A stretch of 64,000 nt of DNA, from contig JBITNC010000001.1 of the NCBI GenBank assembly GCA_050084985.1, positions 95,914,001-95,978,000 on the forward strand. Direction: 5' to 3'. Made by a program: the position numbers and the translations under genes. The DNA is from Nageia nagi. Its lineage: Eukaryota > Pinophyta. The notes beneath the pieces were generated by a model. The model was given only the letters and a program-made list of their open reading frames with translations. It was not told the origin of the DNA and made no database searches. Positions 23,651 through 35,878 of this stretch are shown one piece after another (the first letter of the stretch is position 1; each line of letters opens with the position of its first letter).

Positions 23651-24254
23651 TTCTTCGAATTTCAAATTTTGAAGTGTGTGATGACCTAGCATCAACATTT
23701 ATACATTGGTATCATCTAAAAATCATTATGTCATATAGAATGATAACTACAAGTAACCATTACCTTATTCATTGAGGGGAGTATTGTCAATATCATTGGA
23801 AAAAGCATCACTAGCCTCATTCAATAAAGAATCATCAATATCCTCTAAAAATGAATTTATGGGATCTCAATTCAAAGAATTCTTTACATTAGATTCAGCT
23901 ACATTTTCACTTACATCTCTTTTAACTTCCTCAATTAATATAGAAGATTGTAATCATCTACATTCCATAGTTGGTACAATACACCATAGTTGCCAACAAA
24001 ACCACAATCAATTCTAATTTGATCATAATTATAACTATTTAATAGAAATATCAAATTTGAAATACTTACTACCATGCAAATTATTTATCATAGGCTCCTT
24101 ACTTTTTGTGACATCCTCAACTATATTTTATCATGTTTTTCCTCTTTCTTTAGTGTGGTGATTGCAACATTGCATATTTTTCAAGCTACAATTTCCCACA
24201 TAAACCACATATTAAGACACATTGGTGTGGATAAAATAGTTGTTCTTAGAGATG
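23651..24254. other. unassigned stretch between copia E and a gypsy relic
   Basis: Two overlapping readings compete here. The plus strand has an 81-codon open frame (23772-24017) rich in Ser. The minus strand has an acidic reading around 23770-23990 (SFLEDIDDSLLNEASDAF) with a few stops that looks more like protein. I recognise neither. Confidence 0.35.
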
Positions 24255-25240
24255 TATTCCCTTTCTAGTTCCCATAGGATCATGGATGGATTTGAAGATG
24301 GATTTTTTGATGGGATTACCCTATACTTAATGAGGTAAGGAGTCAAATTTTGTTGCAGTAGATAGGTTTTCTAAAATGGCTCAATTCATTACTTTCTAAA
24401 AAACTAATTATGTAACCAAAATTGTAGTACTATTTTTTATGAAGTTGTGAGACTACATAGAGTTCCAAAGACCATCACCTCAAACCATGATGTTAAAATT
24501 TTAAGTTATATTTGGAGAATATAATGGGAGAAACTAGATACCAAGTTATAATTTATAGTGCTTATCACCCACAAATGGATGACTAGATAGAATTAGTGAA
24601 TCAAAATTTGGGAAACCTTCTTAGAAGCATAGTTGTATAAAAACCATAATAATGGGATCTAGCCTTATTGCAAGTAGAATTTGCATACATCAGCTCAATG
24701 AATCACTCAATAGGAAAATCACCATTCAAAGGTATCGTAGATTTGATTGATTTACGCATTACTAAGCATGTTAGTGATGATGCAGAAGAATTTACCAAGC
24801 ATATACAATAGTCGTAGGAGGAAGTGAAAGACATATTGTAGACTAATAATGCTAAGAATAAATAGGTAGCATATGTACGTAGGCATATCAAAGTATTTAA
24901 ATAATGATACATAGTAATGGATTACCTTCAAAATGAGATATTTTCAAATGGTACCTACAATAAGTTAAAAATGAGAAAAATTAAACCTTCCAAGATTTTG
25001 AAGATACCTTGATATCTCACTTATTTTTAATGTCTCTAATTTCTATGAATTTCATGGGGACATTAAGGATGTTGAGATCATAAAATAAGTTAATTGGGAG
25101 AAATAATTACCTAAGAAGATAAAAGAATGTATTATAGAGGTTCTTGATAACAAAGTGGTCACCACACAACATGGGAGCTAAAATAACTACTTGGTAAATG
25201 GGAAGGTTTTTCACAAGCAAATAAAAGTTGGATTTCAAAG
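24255..25240 (+). pseudogene. Ty3/gypsy chromovirus integrase and C-terminal relic
   Basis: The reading has the typical Ty3/gypsy integrase order: GSWMDLKMDFLMGLP, then NFVAVDRFSKMAQFI, EVVRLHRVPKTITSNHDVK, a weak counterpart of the HPQTDGQ block (ITHKWMT in a shifted frame) and the linker with VAYVRRHIKVFK. Further on come FNVSNFYEFHGD and IIEVLDNKVVTTQHGSYNN, the chain end where chromoviruses carry their chromodomain. The second acidic residue reads SNHD where SDRD is usual. Many stops and frameshifts are present. LTRs and the rest of pol were not found. Confidence 0.75.
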
Positions 25241-28200
25241 GTAGAACTAAAAAATATTAATAATAATAAGTTCAAGATATTTAATTAGTATAATTCATAA
25301 GAAATTAGTTATTTTCAACTAAAGGAGAATGATGCACCTTTTCAAGGTCATAACTTTTGATCTAAGTATTCTTTTCAATGTTGAGTCTTCTATATGTTCA
25401 AAGCATAGTTTCAAAGTATTATCATTTCCTTGATCCAAGAGTGTATACTTTTAAGCTATCAGTATCAAAGAAAAAATTATAAATTAGTCCAAAAAGATAA
25501 TTTTCACCTAAATCAAGTGATCAACTTTGAATAAGTCTACACAAGTATGTCAACATGATTTCCAAAAAGAAAAGTACAAAATTGAACATCTTTTATTAAC
25601 AAGGTCATCCTTTATAATTCTCAAGTATAAAAAGCTTCATAAGATAGCATAAACATTTTTCACAATGTTAATGTTAAGGAATATGTAGGTGTAATTTCTC
25701 AATTCCTCAAGATCATCAAAGAACAATAAGCATAGGTAATATTTTTTGATACTTTTAAAAGATTTCTTTTCCATAGTATTTCCAAATTGATCACCCAATA
25801 ATACTTAAGGAAAATGATACCCATAATGATATAATCATTGTGAAAGCTTTCTTTCCCCAAGATCCTTAATCTATATATGAATGGTGTATTTAATTCTTCC
25901 ATGATTATATAGGTCCATGAATAGGTAACTAGATACAATCATGATGATATATGTATGTTATGCTATGATATTATATCAATTTCATATTTTCTCTTAATGA
26001 CAATATATATGTATGAGATGAACATCTATGCTTTTTTTGGAGATATTTTTTATTCTCTTATCACAAGTTCTTTTCATTTAATTATCTTGGCACACAAAGT
26101 TTCTCATTTAACAATCAATGTTAAGAGAGGGAAGTATACATAATAAAAAAAAATTGATGATCCAAAGCTTTGCTAAGATTAAGGGACACTATTTTTCTCT
26201 CTATCTCTTTCTTTCCTTTGCAAGTATAATTACACTTCATTTTATTAAACTTGCAAAGGGGACAACTATTGACATCTAATTTGGAAACAATTGATCAAAA
26301 ATTAGTTATCATAAGATTTAATTAATAATATTATCTATTTCATAGTGTATAGTTTTGCAATCATTGTGGGACCTCTCATATGCTCATCTTAAGTAGTATT
26401 GGGCCTTTGGATATTAAGCATATATATTTTAAGGTAATCATCATGGTCACTCTCATGATATTCTCCCACACCTATATCTAAAGGAGAGGGGAAATACTAA
26501 GTCCCTTACTCAATTGCAAGTTTATATGTTTAAATTAACCCTAATTTATAAATGGAATTAGCTTTTAATTAAGCATATCTACTTAAATATGGTTTGTACT
26601 ATGGCGCCTTATTTCCTATGTTCATATTATAGAATAGAAATAATAGAAATAATAATAATAATCGAAGCAGTGATATATATATGAATTGATAAAATAAATA
26701 CCTAAGTTATTGGATAATATTTAGAACATAGAACATATGTGAGAGAGAGAGATCTTGTACTTATCACCTTACATGGACAATTGGTTATATGCATAGACCT
26801 AATATTACCACTAAACTAGTATATTGAGCTAAATAACTCAATAATTGATCAAATGTAACAAAATAATGTGAACACTAGGGACAACACAAATGCCAAGAGA
26901 AATTTTAACATTAAGGAAAAAATCAATGCTATTATCCTTATATATTAATCCTTACAACCAATATCTATAATAGTATAATAAAGTGACAACCATAATCTAT
27001 CATATAATTAGAAACATGAATGATAAGAGCTCATGTGATAACTAGATTTCAATCTCAATAGGTGGTATCCAAAGATACCTTAGTTTTTTTATTTTAGTAT
27101 GATTATCAAGATGAAACTTTGATAATCTTCTCATACATACTTGATTACCTTTTATAGGCAAAATAACCACCATAATTTCCACTTGGATTCCATCAATGAC
27201 ACTAGGGTTCCTACATAAAAAAGACAAATAATTATGTGAAGAGAACTTATATTAGCTTAACTTCTATTTCAAAAATACCTCAAGAAGAAAGGCTTAGGAG
27301 ATCACCTTTGTGGATTATTTATAAATTGAAATTTCTAAGTAATATAATTAGTGAATTTGATTAGAGGTATGTCTATTTCTTTAAAATAAATAAATAAAAA
27401 TAAAATCAAAGGTTAGTTTTGTATAAAATACTTGATTTAAAGCATGAAATAAGGAAATATACCTATATTTACCTAATTCTTAACTAGTTGAGTCTAACTT
27501 TGAAATTTGGCATTGATTTTCTGAACTTTATGAAAATCATATAATAGGAAATGGTCTTGAGAAACTCATATACATAATTCAGTAGTTGAATCTATGTTTT
27601 GAAATTGAAATTTGTATTTTAACATATTTATTTAATATATGTTTGACCTTTAGTGTAGTTTTGGATGGTTGGTGTTGAACTTGTAGAGTGAATAAGGATG
27701 ATAATACTAGCAAAATTTTAGGAATCTAGATTGAAAATGGTAGCATAACATTACTTAAAAATAAAATGATAAAATGCATAATATGAGGGTGTATTTATAG
27801 GAAAGATGTTGATGTCACCTTAGGTAGTATGTGTGTCTCTTTCATTTAAGAGGGTTCATGAGTCGACCATGTATAATAAAAAATATTTAGATTTAATAAT
27901 AGTTTTCTTTTGATAAAGATACATGGGGAATGGGTCAACTTGGAGGATGCATGAAAAAAAGCCAGGTGTATCCATCCACCTTTTTTAAGTGGAGAGGGAG
28001 GATCATGCATTCCCATATGATTTGTTATGAGTGGCATAAAAGGTGGAAGTATGAGGTGGAAATAATGTGGGGCTATGTAGGCAATCAAACATGTAAATGA
28101 TGATATCATTATATAGGTGATCATATAATAAGGGCTAAGTAGAGAGGTGAATTTTGATATCAACCCCTAGTGGTTAGTCATAGCCTAGATACCCAAATGA

Positions 28201-28327
28201 AAGGTTTTAGCATGAAATAAAATAATGTTGATGGTTAGAAATAATAAAAGGTTTAACATCAATTTAGTATATGTAAATTGTTTAATCAGAAAGGGGTATC
28301 GAGATGAGGTTTCTACAAAATTTTTAC
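25241..28327. other. AT-rich stretch, no gene recognised
   Basis: The stretch holds only short open frames (up to 105 codons at 27846-28163, minus strand) without recognisable motifs, and simple AT-rich runs, such as GAAATAATAATAATAA near 26650. No RNA gene was seen. Confidence 0.45.
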
Positions 28328-28600
28328 CATTTATTCCACATTATGTCAAACTTTAATAGAGCACATTACAATGATGTATTCCGCACTACTTTAAAGATTT
28401 AAATAGTATATTAAGATCACTTATTCCATATTATTTTGAAGTAGTACATTAGGATCATTTATTTCAAACTATGTTAACAATATTTCAATATTGAAAATAG
28501 TACTTTAAATAACTAATTCCAAGTTGAATATAATACATTATGATCAATTATTTAGCACTATTTTAAATTTTAAATAATATACTAAAAATCACCCAAATAA
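28328..28600. repeat. degenerate tandem repeat, units about 35-55 bp
   Basis: About six imperfect units share the order TTATTCCA...TTTTAAA...TAGTACATTA...GATCA. Their lengths vary by indels and they are strongly diverged. They lie just before the 5' side of the LINE. Confidence 0.5.
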
Positions 28601-28895
28601 AAATAATTTATAATTAAACTATTGTATAAATAATAAAATTAAATAAATTATTTTATTAATATTTTAGAATATATAATACTCACATAAAAATAAAAATTTA
28701 GAAATTTATCCAAAGATGTGAAGGGAGTTGGGTCCGAGTAGAGTTGAGATGAGTTTCCTTGAATGTGTGTGCCACCCTTAGTTTCCTTTTCTCCTATGTC
28801 ATATCACATTTATCCTTTAGCATTTTTATGGGATAATCCTTTCCTAACACATATGTGTATTAAAGTTTCCTTGGGCAGTGTTCTATCCTTTAAGT

Positions 28896-30129
28896 ATGGT
28901 CATCTCACTTAATGGCACTTCATCATTGCATGAAGTTGCTCAAGTAGAGAATGGCACTAGGAAAGCATCCTTGCAAGTTCCTACCAAAAGTGGAGCATGA
29001 GGTAAATTTGTTATTCCTCAAGCTTTTATCCTTGTTGAATAATTATGTATTACTTATCAATTATTTGAATCACATACTCTTGTAGATTATTTCCTTGGTC
29101 GAATCCCCATGATACTCTATTAGGTACATGGGTTAGTCAAGTTTGGAGTCCATATGGAGTTAAAGTAGAAAATGTTTAGAACCTCACTAAATATTTCCTT
29201 CTTTTCCATTTTTCTAATCATGTGCATGCCCAAAAAGTCCTTAGCAAAGGTACCCGATTAGTTTGTAACTCTCAACTAGTCTTACAACCTTATAGTGTAG
29301 GGTTTAATGTTGAAAATGAAGGTATTATCAATGTTCCTATATGGGTTGAGTTCCCTAGGCTTCCTCTCCCTTATGGAAATTTTTGTAAGTCTTAACCATA
29401 AGTATTGGGCTATTTGTATGTTTTTGAGCTTGAACACTATTTCTCAACTTGATCCTCTCAAAAAGTCTATGTCAAAGTAGATTTAACTCAAGATCTTCTA
29501 GAGTTTATAGAAATTAATATTAGTGAAGAGGCTTTACAACAATGAGTGGAATTTATTGGGATCCCAAATACTTGCTACCATTGTTAGTATCCTAACCATA
29601 AGACTCACAATTCCCACTTATGGTGGATAGGTTCAAAGAGAAAGCCTTCTATCCTCCTTCATCATCTTTCAATATAGCATCTTCTAACAAAGATGGGGAT
29701 GGAGAATGAAATGTAGTTAACAACCATCATAATTTTTATCTTGCACCACAATAAATAGTTTCTCTGACTCAGTATCCTAGTCCTATGGTTATTTTGGACA
29801 TGCAACCTACTCTAGTAGTCAATGTTTCTCAACCATATTTGATTGTCAACCCTGCTCTGTTATTGACTCCTAACCCTTTGCATAATTATATTTGATCCAA
29901 CCCTTCTTATGCTTCCATTATTATGACTCCTCCCATTCTTTAGATGGAGATTAGCTTTGGAGGTAAACTTCTCTACTCTCGTAGTTCGTAAAGATGCATT
30001 CCTTTTAGGCCTATAGCAAAATGACAACAAACGGGAGTTTTACAAGGTGATAGTAATTCATTTAGGTCCATACAGGTTTTAGGGGATTCAAAGGATGTTA
30101 TGATAATTCATACCCATGATGTTTCTTAA
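28896..30129 (+). pseudogene. LINE ORF1 (DUF4283 / CCHC Gag-like) relic
   Basis: A plausible start is ATG at 28896 (MVISLNGTSSLHEVAQ). The body reads HFSNHVHAQKVLSKGTRLV, then PIWVEFPRLPLPYGNF and VYVKVDLTQDLLEFIEINI. This is the DUF4283 arrangement (---VL--GPW-----L-L-PW---F---------VWV-LP-LPLE-W) followed by a zinc-knuckle relic (NTCYHC, stop, YPNHKTHNSH). A Pro/Ser-rich linker follows. ORF1 proteins of plant LINEs bind RNA and form the transposition particle. At least eight stops are in the reading. Confidence 0.7.
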
Positions 30130-30339
30130 TGATTTTTCTCTTCGTAAATGTAAGATGGTTGACGGACCCAAGTTGTAAGTACACGATTCGAGGTGAGCTT
30201 AATGGTATCACTCATGCTTTTGGAATACTAAATTTTTTCTATTTGCAAGGAGTTAAGATTATTTACTTCCTTCTGTGGCATACTTGACCCTTTCTCTTAT
30301 GGCAAGGCCCCTTTTTTCATACCAATCATTCTTTTTGTA

Positions 30340-30788
30340 AAGGTATGTCATCACTTTCATTTCTTTGAAGTGGAAATTGAATATGGTTTCTTGGGGTGTT
30401 GACCCTTTGAATCAAGCTATTTAGATTTTGCTCGAGGTTTCAAGGAAATCTTTTAATATTATTAATGTTTATGCCTCCAATTATACTCATGATAGAAGAT
30501 ATTTATGATGATGGATTGTGTTATATTTACCTCTTTCCACTTGGGTTTTATGCAAAGATGTCAACATGGTGGAAAAACCATTTGTTAAGAAAAGTCAATC
30601 TCCCATGCATTGGAATCTGGGTGAAAGAGAAGCTTGGATTTTTAGAAGAAATTAGTTTGCTCAATCCTAACATTGTTTTTTTTCCTGATGACTTTCCAAA
30701 AGCTAACTAGTTTACTTGGTCTAATTTTCAAACCAATATGGATCGAATCCACAAATGACTAGACAAGATCATGTTATTTGAGAGTGAT
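30340..30788 (+). pseudogene. LINE ORF2 endonuclease (EEP) relic, N-terminal part
   Basis: The frame has the endonuclease core pattern SFNIINVYASNYTHDRRYLW, then LPLSTWVLCKDVNMVEKPF (usually W-L-GDFN) and FTWSNF...NMDRIHK.LDKIMLFESD. The last part is the usual RLDR stretch near the end of the domain. The expected GDFN reads KDVN. The reading stops at 30788 where copia C entered and resumes at 36575 with the same frame (AFQFDRLSP) after the 5-bp duplication. Confidence 0.7.
30784..30788 (+). repeat. target site duplication, left copy (GTGAT)
   Basis: GTGAT directly before the TG of the copia C 5' LTR is repeated exactly after its 3' LTR. Confidence 0.9.
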
Positions 30789-31538
30789 TGTAGACAACTC
30801 AGCCGGACCTCACACCATCGGCTAGATGGAAGATGTTACTGTAGGATGTGGGAGAGTAGAGAAGATGCACCAATTTTTTGATAAAGTTGAGTGATGCAGA
30901 CATAGTTTAATGGGCTGCTATGACATAGTTTAATGGGTTGCTATGATTAGAGGCTATGCAATTCGTGGCTATAGCAAGAATGCTCTAAAATATTTTAATC
31001 TGATGAAGTAGTTGGGAATCGACTCTGACAATGTAACGTTTGTATGTGTTCCGCTTGCATGTAGTCATGGTGGTGTAGTGGATGAGAGTAGTAAATAATT
31101 TAATAGCACTATTAAAGAGCAGAGAGAATAGTTTCAAAGAAACTCGTAGAAGTATTGCAGCCTAGCCGTTGAGAATAAGAGTCCAGAAATACTCATGACC
31201 CAAGCACAAGGGGAAGACTGCTTGGGTATTACGAAATGAAGTTTGAGACATTCACATCTGCATAGTAGAATTTCATATCATTAAAGAGTGTAGAAAGTCT
31301 ATATTTATAGTAAGAAAATCGTGTATTATTTTTCCTTCATTGCAAATTCCTTACGTTACCTCTCCTCAAAGAGCACATGCCACTACGTCTGCAAAACATA
31401 TCAAATTTATCCAAAAAGAGCATTACAACAGAATAACACAGGTGCCCATGAGATAATTGTAATTCAAAAGTCCTTCTATAGTGTGACAAAATATTTGCCT
31501 ACAATATTAAAAATTGAAAGTGCTAATTAAATTATTCA
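30789..31538 (+). repeat. 5' LTR of copia C (750 bp)
   Basis: It starts TGTAGACAACTC and ends TTATTCA. A 23-bp direct duplication (30900-30922 and 30923-30945) is present here but not in the 3' LTR and explains nearly all of the length difference. The first half carries PPR-gene-like sequence, described separately. Confidence 0.95.
30820..31135 (+). pseudogene. captured PPR gene fragment inside the 5' LTR
   Basis: Read in LTR sense, the DNA encodes CGRVEKMHQFFDKV, then after a frame change SDADIV (stop) WAAM, then MIRGYAIRGYSKNALKYFNL, MK (stop) LGIDSDNVTFVCV and PLACSHGGVVDESSK. This is the consensus of plant PLS-class pentatricopeptide repeats: KCGR-EDA--LFD-M, -VVSW-AMI-GYA--G---EAL-LF--M, G--PD-VTF--VL-ACSH-GLV-EG. 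The order and spacing are those of consecutive L and S motifs. Stops sit where Ser, Gln or Tyr would be expected, so no protein is made. The same sequence is in the 3' LTR at 35875-36165 and, partly deleted, in copia B's LTR. Confidence 0.8.
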
Positions 31539-31540
31539 TT

Positions 31541-31552
31541 TGGTATCAGAGC
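31541..31552 (+). other. primer binding site of copia C
   Basis: TGGTATCAGAGC is the exact plant initiator tRNA-Met primer site, two bases after the LTR end. Confidence 0.95.
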
Positions 31553-31645
31553 ATTGTTGGGTCTGAGCTGGGTTTGAGAAAGCCTGTGGCTTCTAACAAT
31601 TAAAAAATTTGCTTGTAGTGTTTTGGTTTCTTGTTTGCAGGTATA

Positions 31646-32610
31646 ATGGACAGCAACACAAGCTCATCCATTCCCATTCCAGAGTTTGATGGCAGTGACT
31701 ATGGATATTGGAGCATCAAGATACAAACTTTGCTCACTGGCAAAGATTTGTGGGATGTTGTTGATGATGGATATGTAGAGCTAGCAGATTGGAGCTCTCT
31801 TTTAGTAGATGATAAGAAAGCTATGAAGGAATGTAGGAGCAAGAACTCTCTTGCCTTGTCTCATCTCCAAGCAGCTCTTGATAGGAGCATTTTTCCAAGA
31901 ATTGTAGGCTGCAAGACAACCAAAGAGGCTTGGGCTGTGTTGAAGGCAGGATTCCAAGGGAGTGATCAAGTGAAGGAGGTAAAATTGTAGACTCTAAGGA
32001 CATAATTTGAGAATTTAAAAATGAAGGAGAGTGAAAAAGCTTCAGATTATTATGTTAGAGTGAAAGAGATTGTGAACAAAATGCTAACTCTTGGAGAGAC
32101 CTTGGAGAAGGCCATTATAATCAAAAAAATTCTGAGATCTCTTACCAAGAAGTGGCATCACATTACTATGATATTGATGGAGACAAAAGACCTCTCTCAA
32201 ATGGAGATAGATTCTCTCATTGGCTACCTTATGTCTCATGAAGAAATGGTTGATGATGAACCAGTCCAATCCAGTAAAGAGGAGAAAGCCTTTGCTAAAA
32301 AAGAAGGTGATTCTAGTTCAAATGGACAAGGTAGAGGCAGAGGTAGAGGCTAGAAAAGAGGGAGAGGTAGAGGTAGAGGAAGAGGAGGCTATTCCAACAC
32401 AAGAGGAAGAGGTAGAAGCAATGGTGACAAGAAGAATGCTCAATGTTACTACTGCAACAAGTATGGGCATTATGTGAGGGAGTGTAGAGCAAAACAAGCT
32501 GCAAATGGTGATGGAAAAGTGGCAAATTATGGAGAGGAAGAAGAGTATGGTGGAACTCTCTTTCTTTCCATGGAGGAGATAGCTAATATGGCTGAAACAA
32601 AAAAGAGGAG
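31646..32610 (+). pseudogene. copia C gag
   Basis: The frame starts MDSNTSSSIPIPEFDGSDYG and has the UBN2/DUF4219-type Gag pattern (YWSIKIQTLLTGKDLWDVV, LSHLQAALDRSIFPRI). A Gly/Arg-rich stretch at 32328-32420 and an intact CCHC zinc knuckle (CYYCNKYGHYVREC, about 32445-32486) follow. Gag packages the RNA in virus-like particles. In-frame stops lie at 31988-31990, near 32003 and at 32352-32354, and a frameshift near 32600 separates it from the protease frame. The ATG at 31646 is preferred because the protein starts with the usual Ser/Thr-rich leader after the primer site. Confidence 0.85.
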
Positions 32611-35600
32611 ACTTGGTTGTTGGACTCTGGATGTTCAAACCATATGACCGGTAAGGGGGAGCTACTTTCATCCATGGACCATTCCTACAAGTCAAGTATC
32701 AAGATTGGCAATAATTCTACAATTGAGGTGGCTGGTAAAGGCATGCTTGAGGTGCCTACCAAGCATGGGATGAAGAAGATGCACAATGTGTATCACACTC
32801 TTAATATGGCTCATAGTTTGTTGAGTATTGGGAAAATGTTAGAAAATAACTACAAGCTAGTCTTTGATGAGGGTAAGTGTGAAATTTTTGATAAGAACCA
32901 TGGGCATAAGTTAGTTTCTACTATTAAAATGTCTCCAAATCATTTATTCCCATTGAAACTTGGAGAAAAGGGGGATAATATTCTTGCAAATGTGGTTGTC
33001 AAAGATGAGTCTTGGTTATGGCATCTTAGATTTGGACATAAATTTTAGTAGTTTGAAACTATCTCATGAGCTAGTTCATGGTTTACCTCTTGTTGAAAAT
33101 CCAAAATTAGTTTGTGAAGGTTGTGTGTTGGGCAAGCAAACAAGGTAGAAATTTGATCATGGGAAAGCATGGAGGGCCTCATTCCCACTACAGTTGGTTC
33201 ATACTGATTTATGTGGACCAATGCAAAACAAAAGTCTTGGTATGAGTTCTTATTTTCTCACCTTCATTGATGATTTTAGTAGAATGTGTTGGGTCTATTT
33301 TTTGAAGCATAAATATGAAGCATTTGAGTTTTTTAAAGAATTAAAAGAGATGGTTGAGAATGAATGTGAACATAAGATTAAATGTGTAAGGAGTGATAGA
33401 GGAGGAGAGTATTCTTCTACTAATTTTTCTGAGTTTTGCAAGCAAAATGGCATCAAAAGATAATTTACTATAGCCTATACTCCTCAACAAAATGGTGTGG
33501 CAGAGAGGAAGAATAGAACTCTCATGGAGATGGCAAGATGTTTGATGCAATCCAAAAAATTGCATTACATGTATTGGGCTGAAGTGGTAAAGGTAGCAAA
33601 ACTACATCTTGAATAGGTGTTCCACTAGTGTCGTTGATGGCAAGACCCCCTATGAGGCTTGGTATGATAAGAAGCCTACTATCTGGCATTTCAGAGTTTT
33701 TGGGTGTTTGGCATATGCTCATGTGCCAAAGGAGCATAGAAAAAAGTTAGATGCAAAGAGTGAACCATGTGTGTTCATTGGATACAGTGATGAGAGTAAA
33801 GCATATAGGCTTTACAACCCCAAAACCAAGAAAACACTTGTCTCCTAGGATGTCATTTTTTAGGAGGGGAAAGTGTATGGACAGTAGCAAAAATGCATTA
33901 TAGACATTGGAGGAGGAGTGACCAGCCATGAAGATACTTCACAAGCAGAGAATGTGCAGTCCAAGAGATCAAATTCTCTTCCAAACCTCCAAGTGGTGCC
34001 TCCAAGTCCTCCATCAAGTCCATCTCAAAGCTCAAAATCCACTCCAAGCTCACCTTCAAGTGGTGGCTCTCCAAATGTGATCCAAGAAGTGATGAAGACC
34101 AAGAGAGGTAAAAGACACTTTCAAAACCATCCTCCTTCTCAAGTTTTAGATCAAAATTTCCATCAAATATTAATAAGAAGTCAATTTCATGAAATGGAGA
34201 AGTTTGTTAAGCAATTTAGCAATATGGAACTTGATGAGGATCCAAAGGGTGAGATGGTGAACTATGCTTTATGTGCAGCCCAAAATACTAATATTTCTAT
34301 TTTTGATCCATCTTGTTATGAGGAAGCTTGCACCAAAAATGTGTGGGTGAAGGCTATGCAAGAGGAGCTTCACTCCATAAACAAAAATGACACTTGGGAA
34401 CTTTGTGAGTTGCCTAAAGGAAAGAGGTGTGTGGGCTCCAAGTGGGTCTACAAGACCAAGTACAATATTGATGGTACCATAGAGAGACACAAAGCAAGAT
34501 TGGTTGCTAAAGGCTTCACACAAAAACATGGTGTAGACTTTGAAGAGACTTTTGCACTGTTGCAAGGCAAGAAACAATAAGGTTGCTTCTTTCAATGGCT
34601 GCCCAAAACCATTAGAGTGTTTACCACATGGATGTGAAGAGTGTATTCTTGAATGGTTACTTGGATGAAGAGGTTTTTGTACAGCAGCCTCAAGGTTTTC
34701 AAGTGCAAGGCAAAGAACATCATGTGTACAAGCTCAAGAAGGCCTTGTATGGTCTTAAGTAAGCTCCAAGAGCTTGGTACACTTGCATAGATGGATACTT
34801 TCAGAATTTTGGACTCATGAGGAGCAAGAATGAGCCAACACTCTACATCAAGAGAGAAGGTAATCAGATTTTGCTTATTTCTCTTTATGTTGATGATTTG
34901 ATATATATGGGAAGTGATCCCATCTTGAATAACAAATTTAAGACTGATTTGATGAATGAGTTTGAAATGAAGGATTTGGGCCTTATGAGGTACTTTCTTG
35001 GCATGGAGGTCCACCAATGTCAAGAAGAGTTTTTTGTTTGTCAAAGTAAATATGCAAGGGACATGCTTTCTAAGTATGGTATGATGAATTGTACTACTAT
35101 TCACAATCCTGTAGCTCATGGTGAGTTGCTTTGTAAGGATGATGGTGCTCCAAAAGCAAGTGTGACAGAATTTAGAAGCATAGTTGGTAGCCTTATGTTC
35201 CTTTGCAACACTAGGCCTGATATACAATTTGTTGTCTCTTTGGTATCTAGATACATGAATGATCCTTCTATTTTGCATTTGAAGGCTGTAAAATGCATTT
35301 TGAGGTATGTCAAAGGTACCATTGGTTATGGTCTTCACTAATCTCATGTTGAAAAGTTTAAGCTTGTTGGTTTTAGTGACAGTGATTAGGGCAGCAATTT
35401 GGATGATAGGAAGTCCACTTCAGGGTAATGTTTCTCACTTGGTTCAGGAATGATAACATGGAGTTCTAAGAAGCAATCTATAGTTGCTCTCTCTTCTTGT
35501 GAGGCTCAATATATAGCCCTCACCGTAGCTAGTGCACAAGCCTTATGGCTAAGGAAACTACTTGATGAAATTGGTGAGAAACAACATGTACCAATAATTC

Positions 35601-35878
35601 TTTACTATGACAACCAAAGTGCCATTCAGTTGGCACACAATCCCATCCACCACAGCAGGTCAAAGCACTTCCAACTCAAGTACCACTTCATTCATGACAT
35701 GGTGGAGAAGGACCAAATTGAGCTTCACTATTGCAACACCAAGATCAACTTGGCTGATATTTTCACAAAAGGTGTTGTCAAAGCTCAATATGTGATGCTC
35801 AGAGACTCCATGATGAGTCCTCTTTGCATCAAGGGGGAGAATGTAGACAACTCAATCGAACCTCACACCATCGGTTAG
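32611..35878 (+). pseudogene. copia C pol: protease, integrase, RT, RNase H
   Basis: Protease (LDSGCSNHM) is followed by GAG-pre-integrase (SWLWHLRFGH), the integrase core ([38 protein letters not shown], with all three acidic residues kept), a Ser/Pro linker near 33990-34080, and RT with YVDD at 34886-34897. RNase H ([22 protein letters not shown]) comes last. Stops include 33146, 33461, 33846, 33861, 34613, 34760 and 35387, and there is a 1-base deletion near 34558 relative to copia B. The reading ends at 35876-35878, inside the 3' LTR. Domains are complete but the gene is dead. Confidence 0.9.
35831..35840 (+). other. polypurine tract of copia C
   Basis: AAGGGGGAGA lies one base before the TG of the 3' LTR and also encodes the KGEN end of the polyprotein. 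Confidence 0.9.

Noticed and set aside
28328-28600. CRISPR-like array
   Set aside because: The units are strongly diverged, AT-rich and of uneven length, in a plant nuclear context.
34592-35347. 251-codon minus-strand open frame opposite copia C RT
   Set aside because: It is the complement of the copia RT-RNase H reading; the same antisense frame occurs opposite copia B (61671-62507). Codon and motif evidence is on the sense strand.
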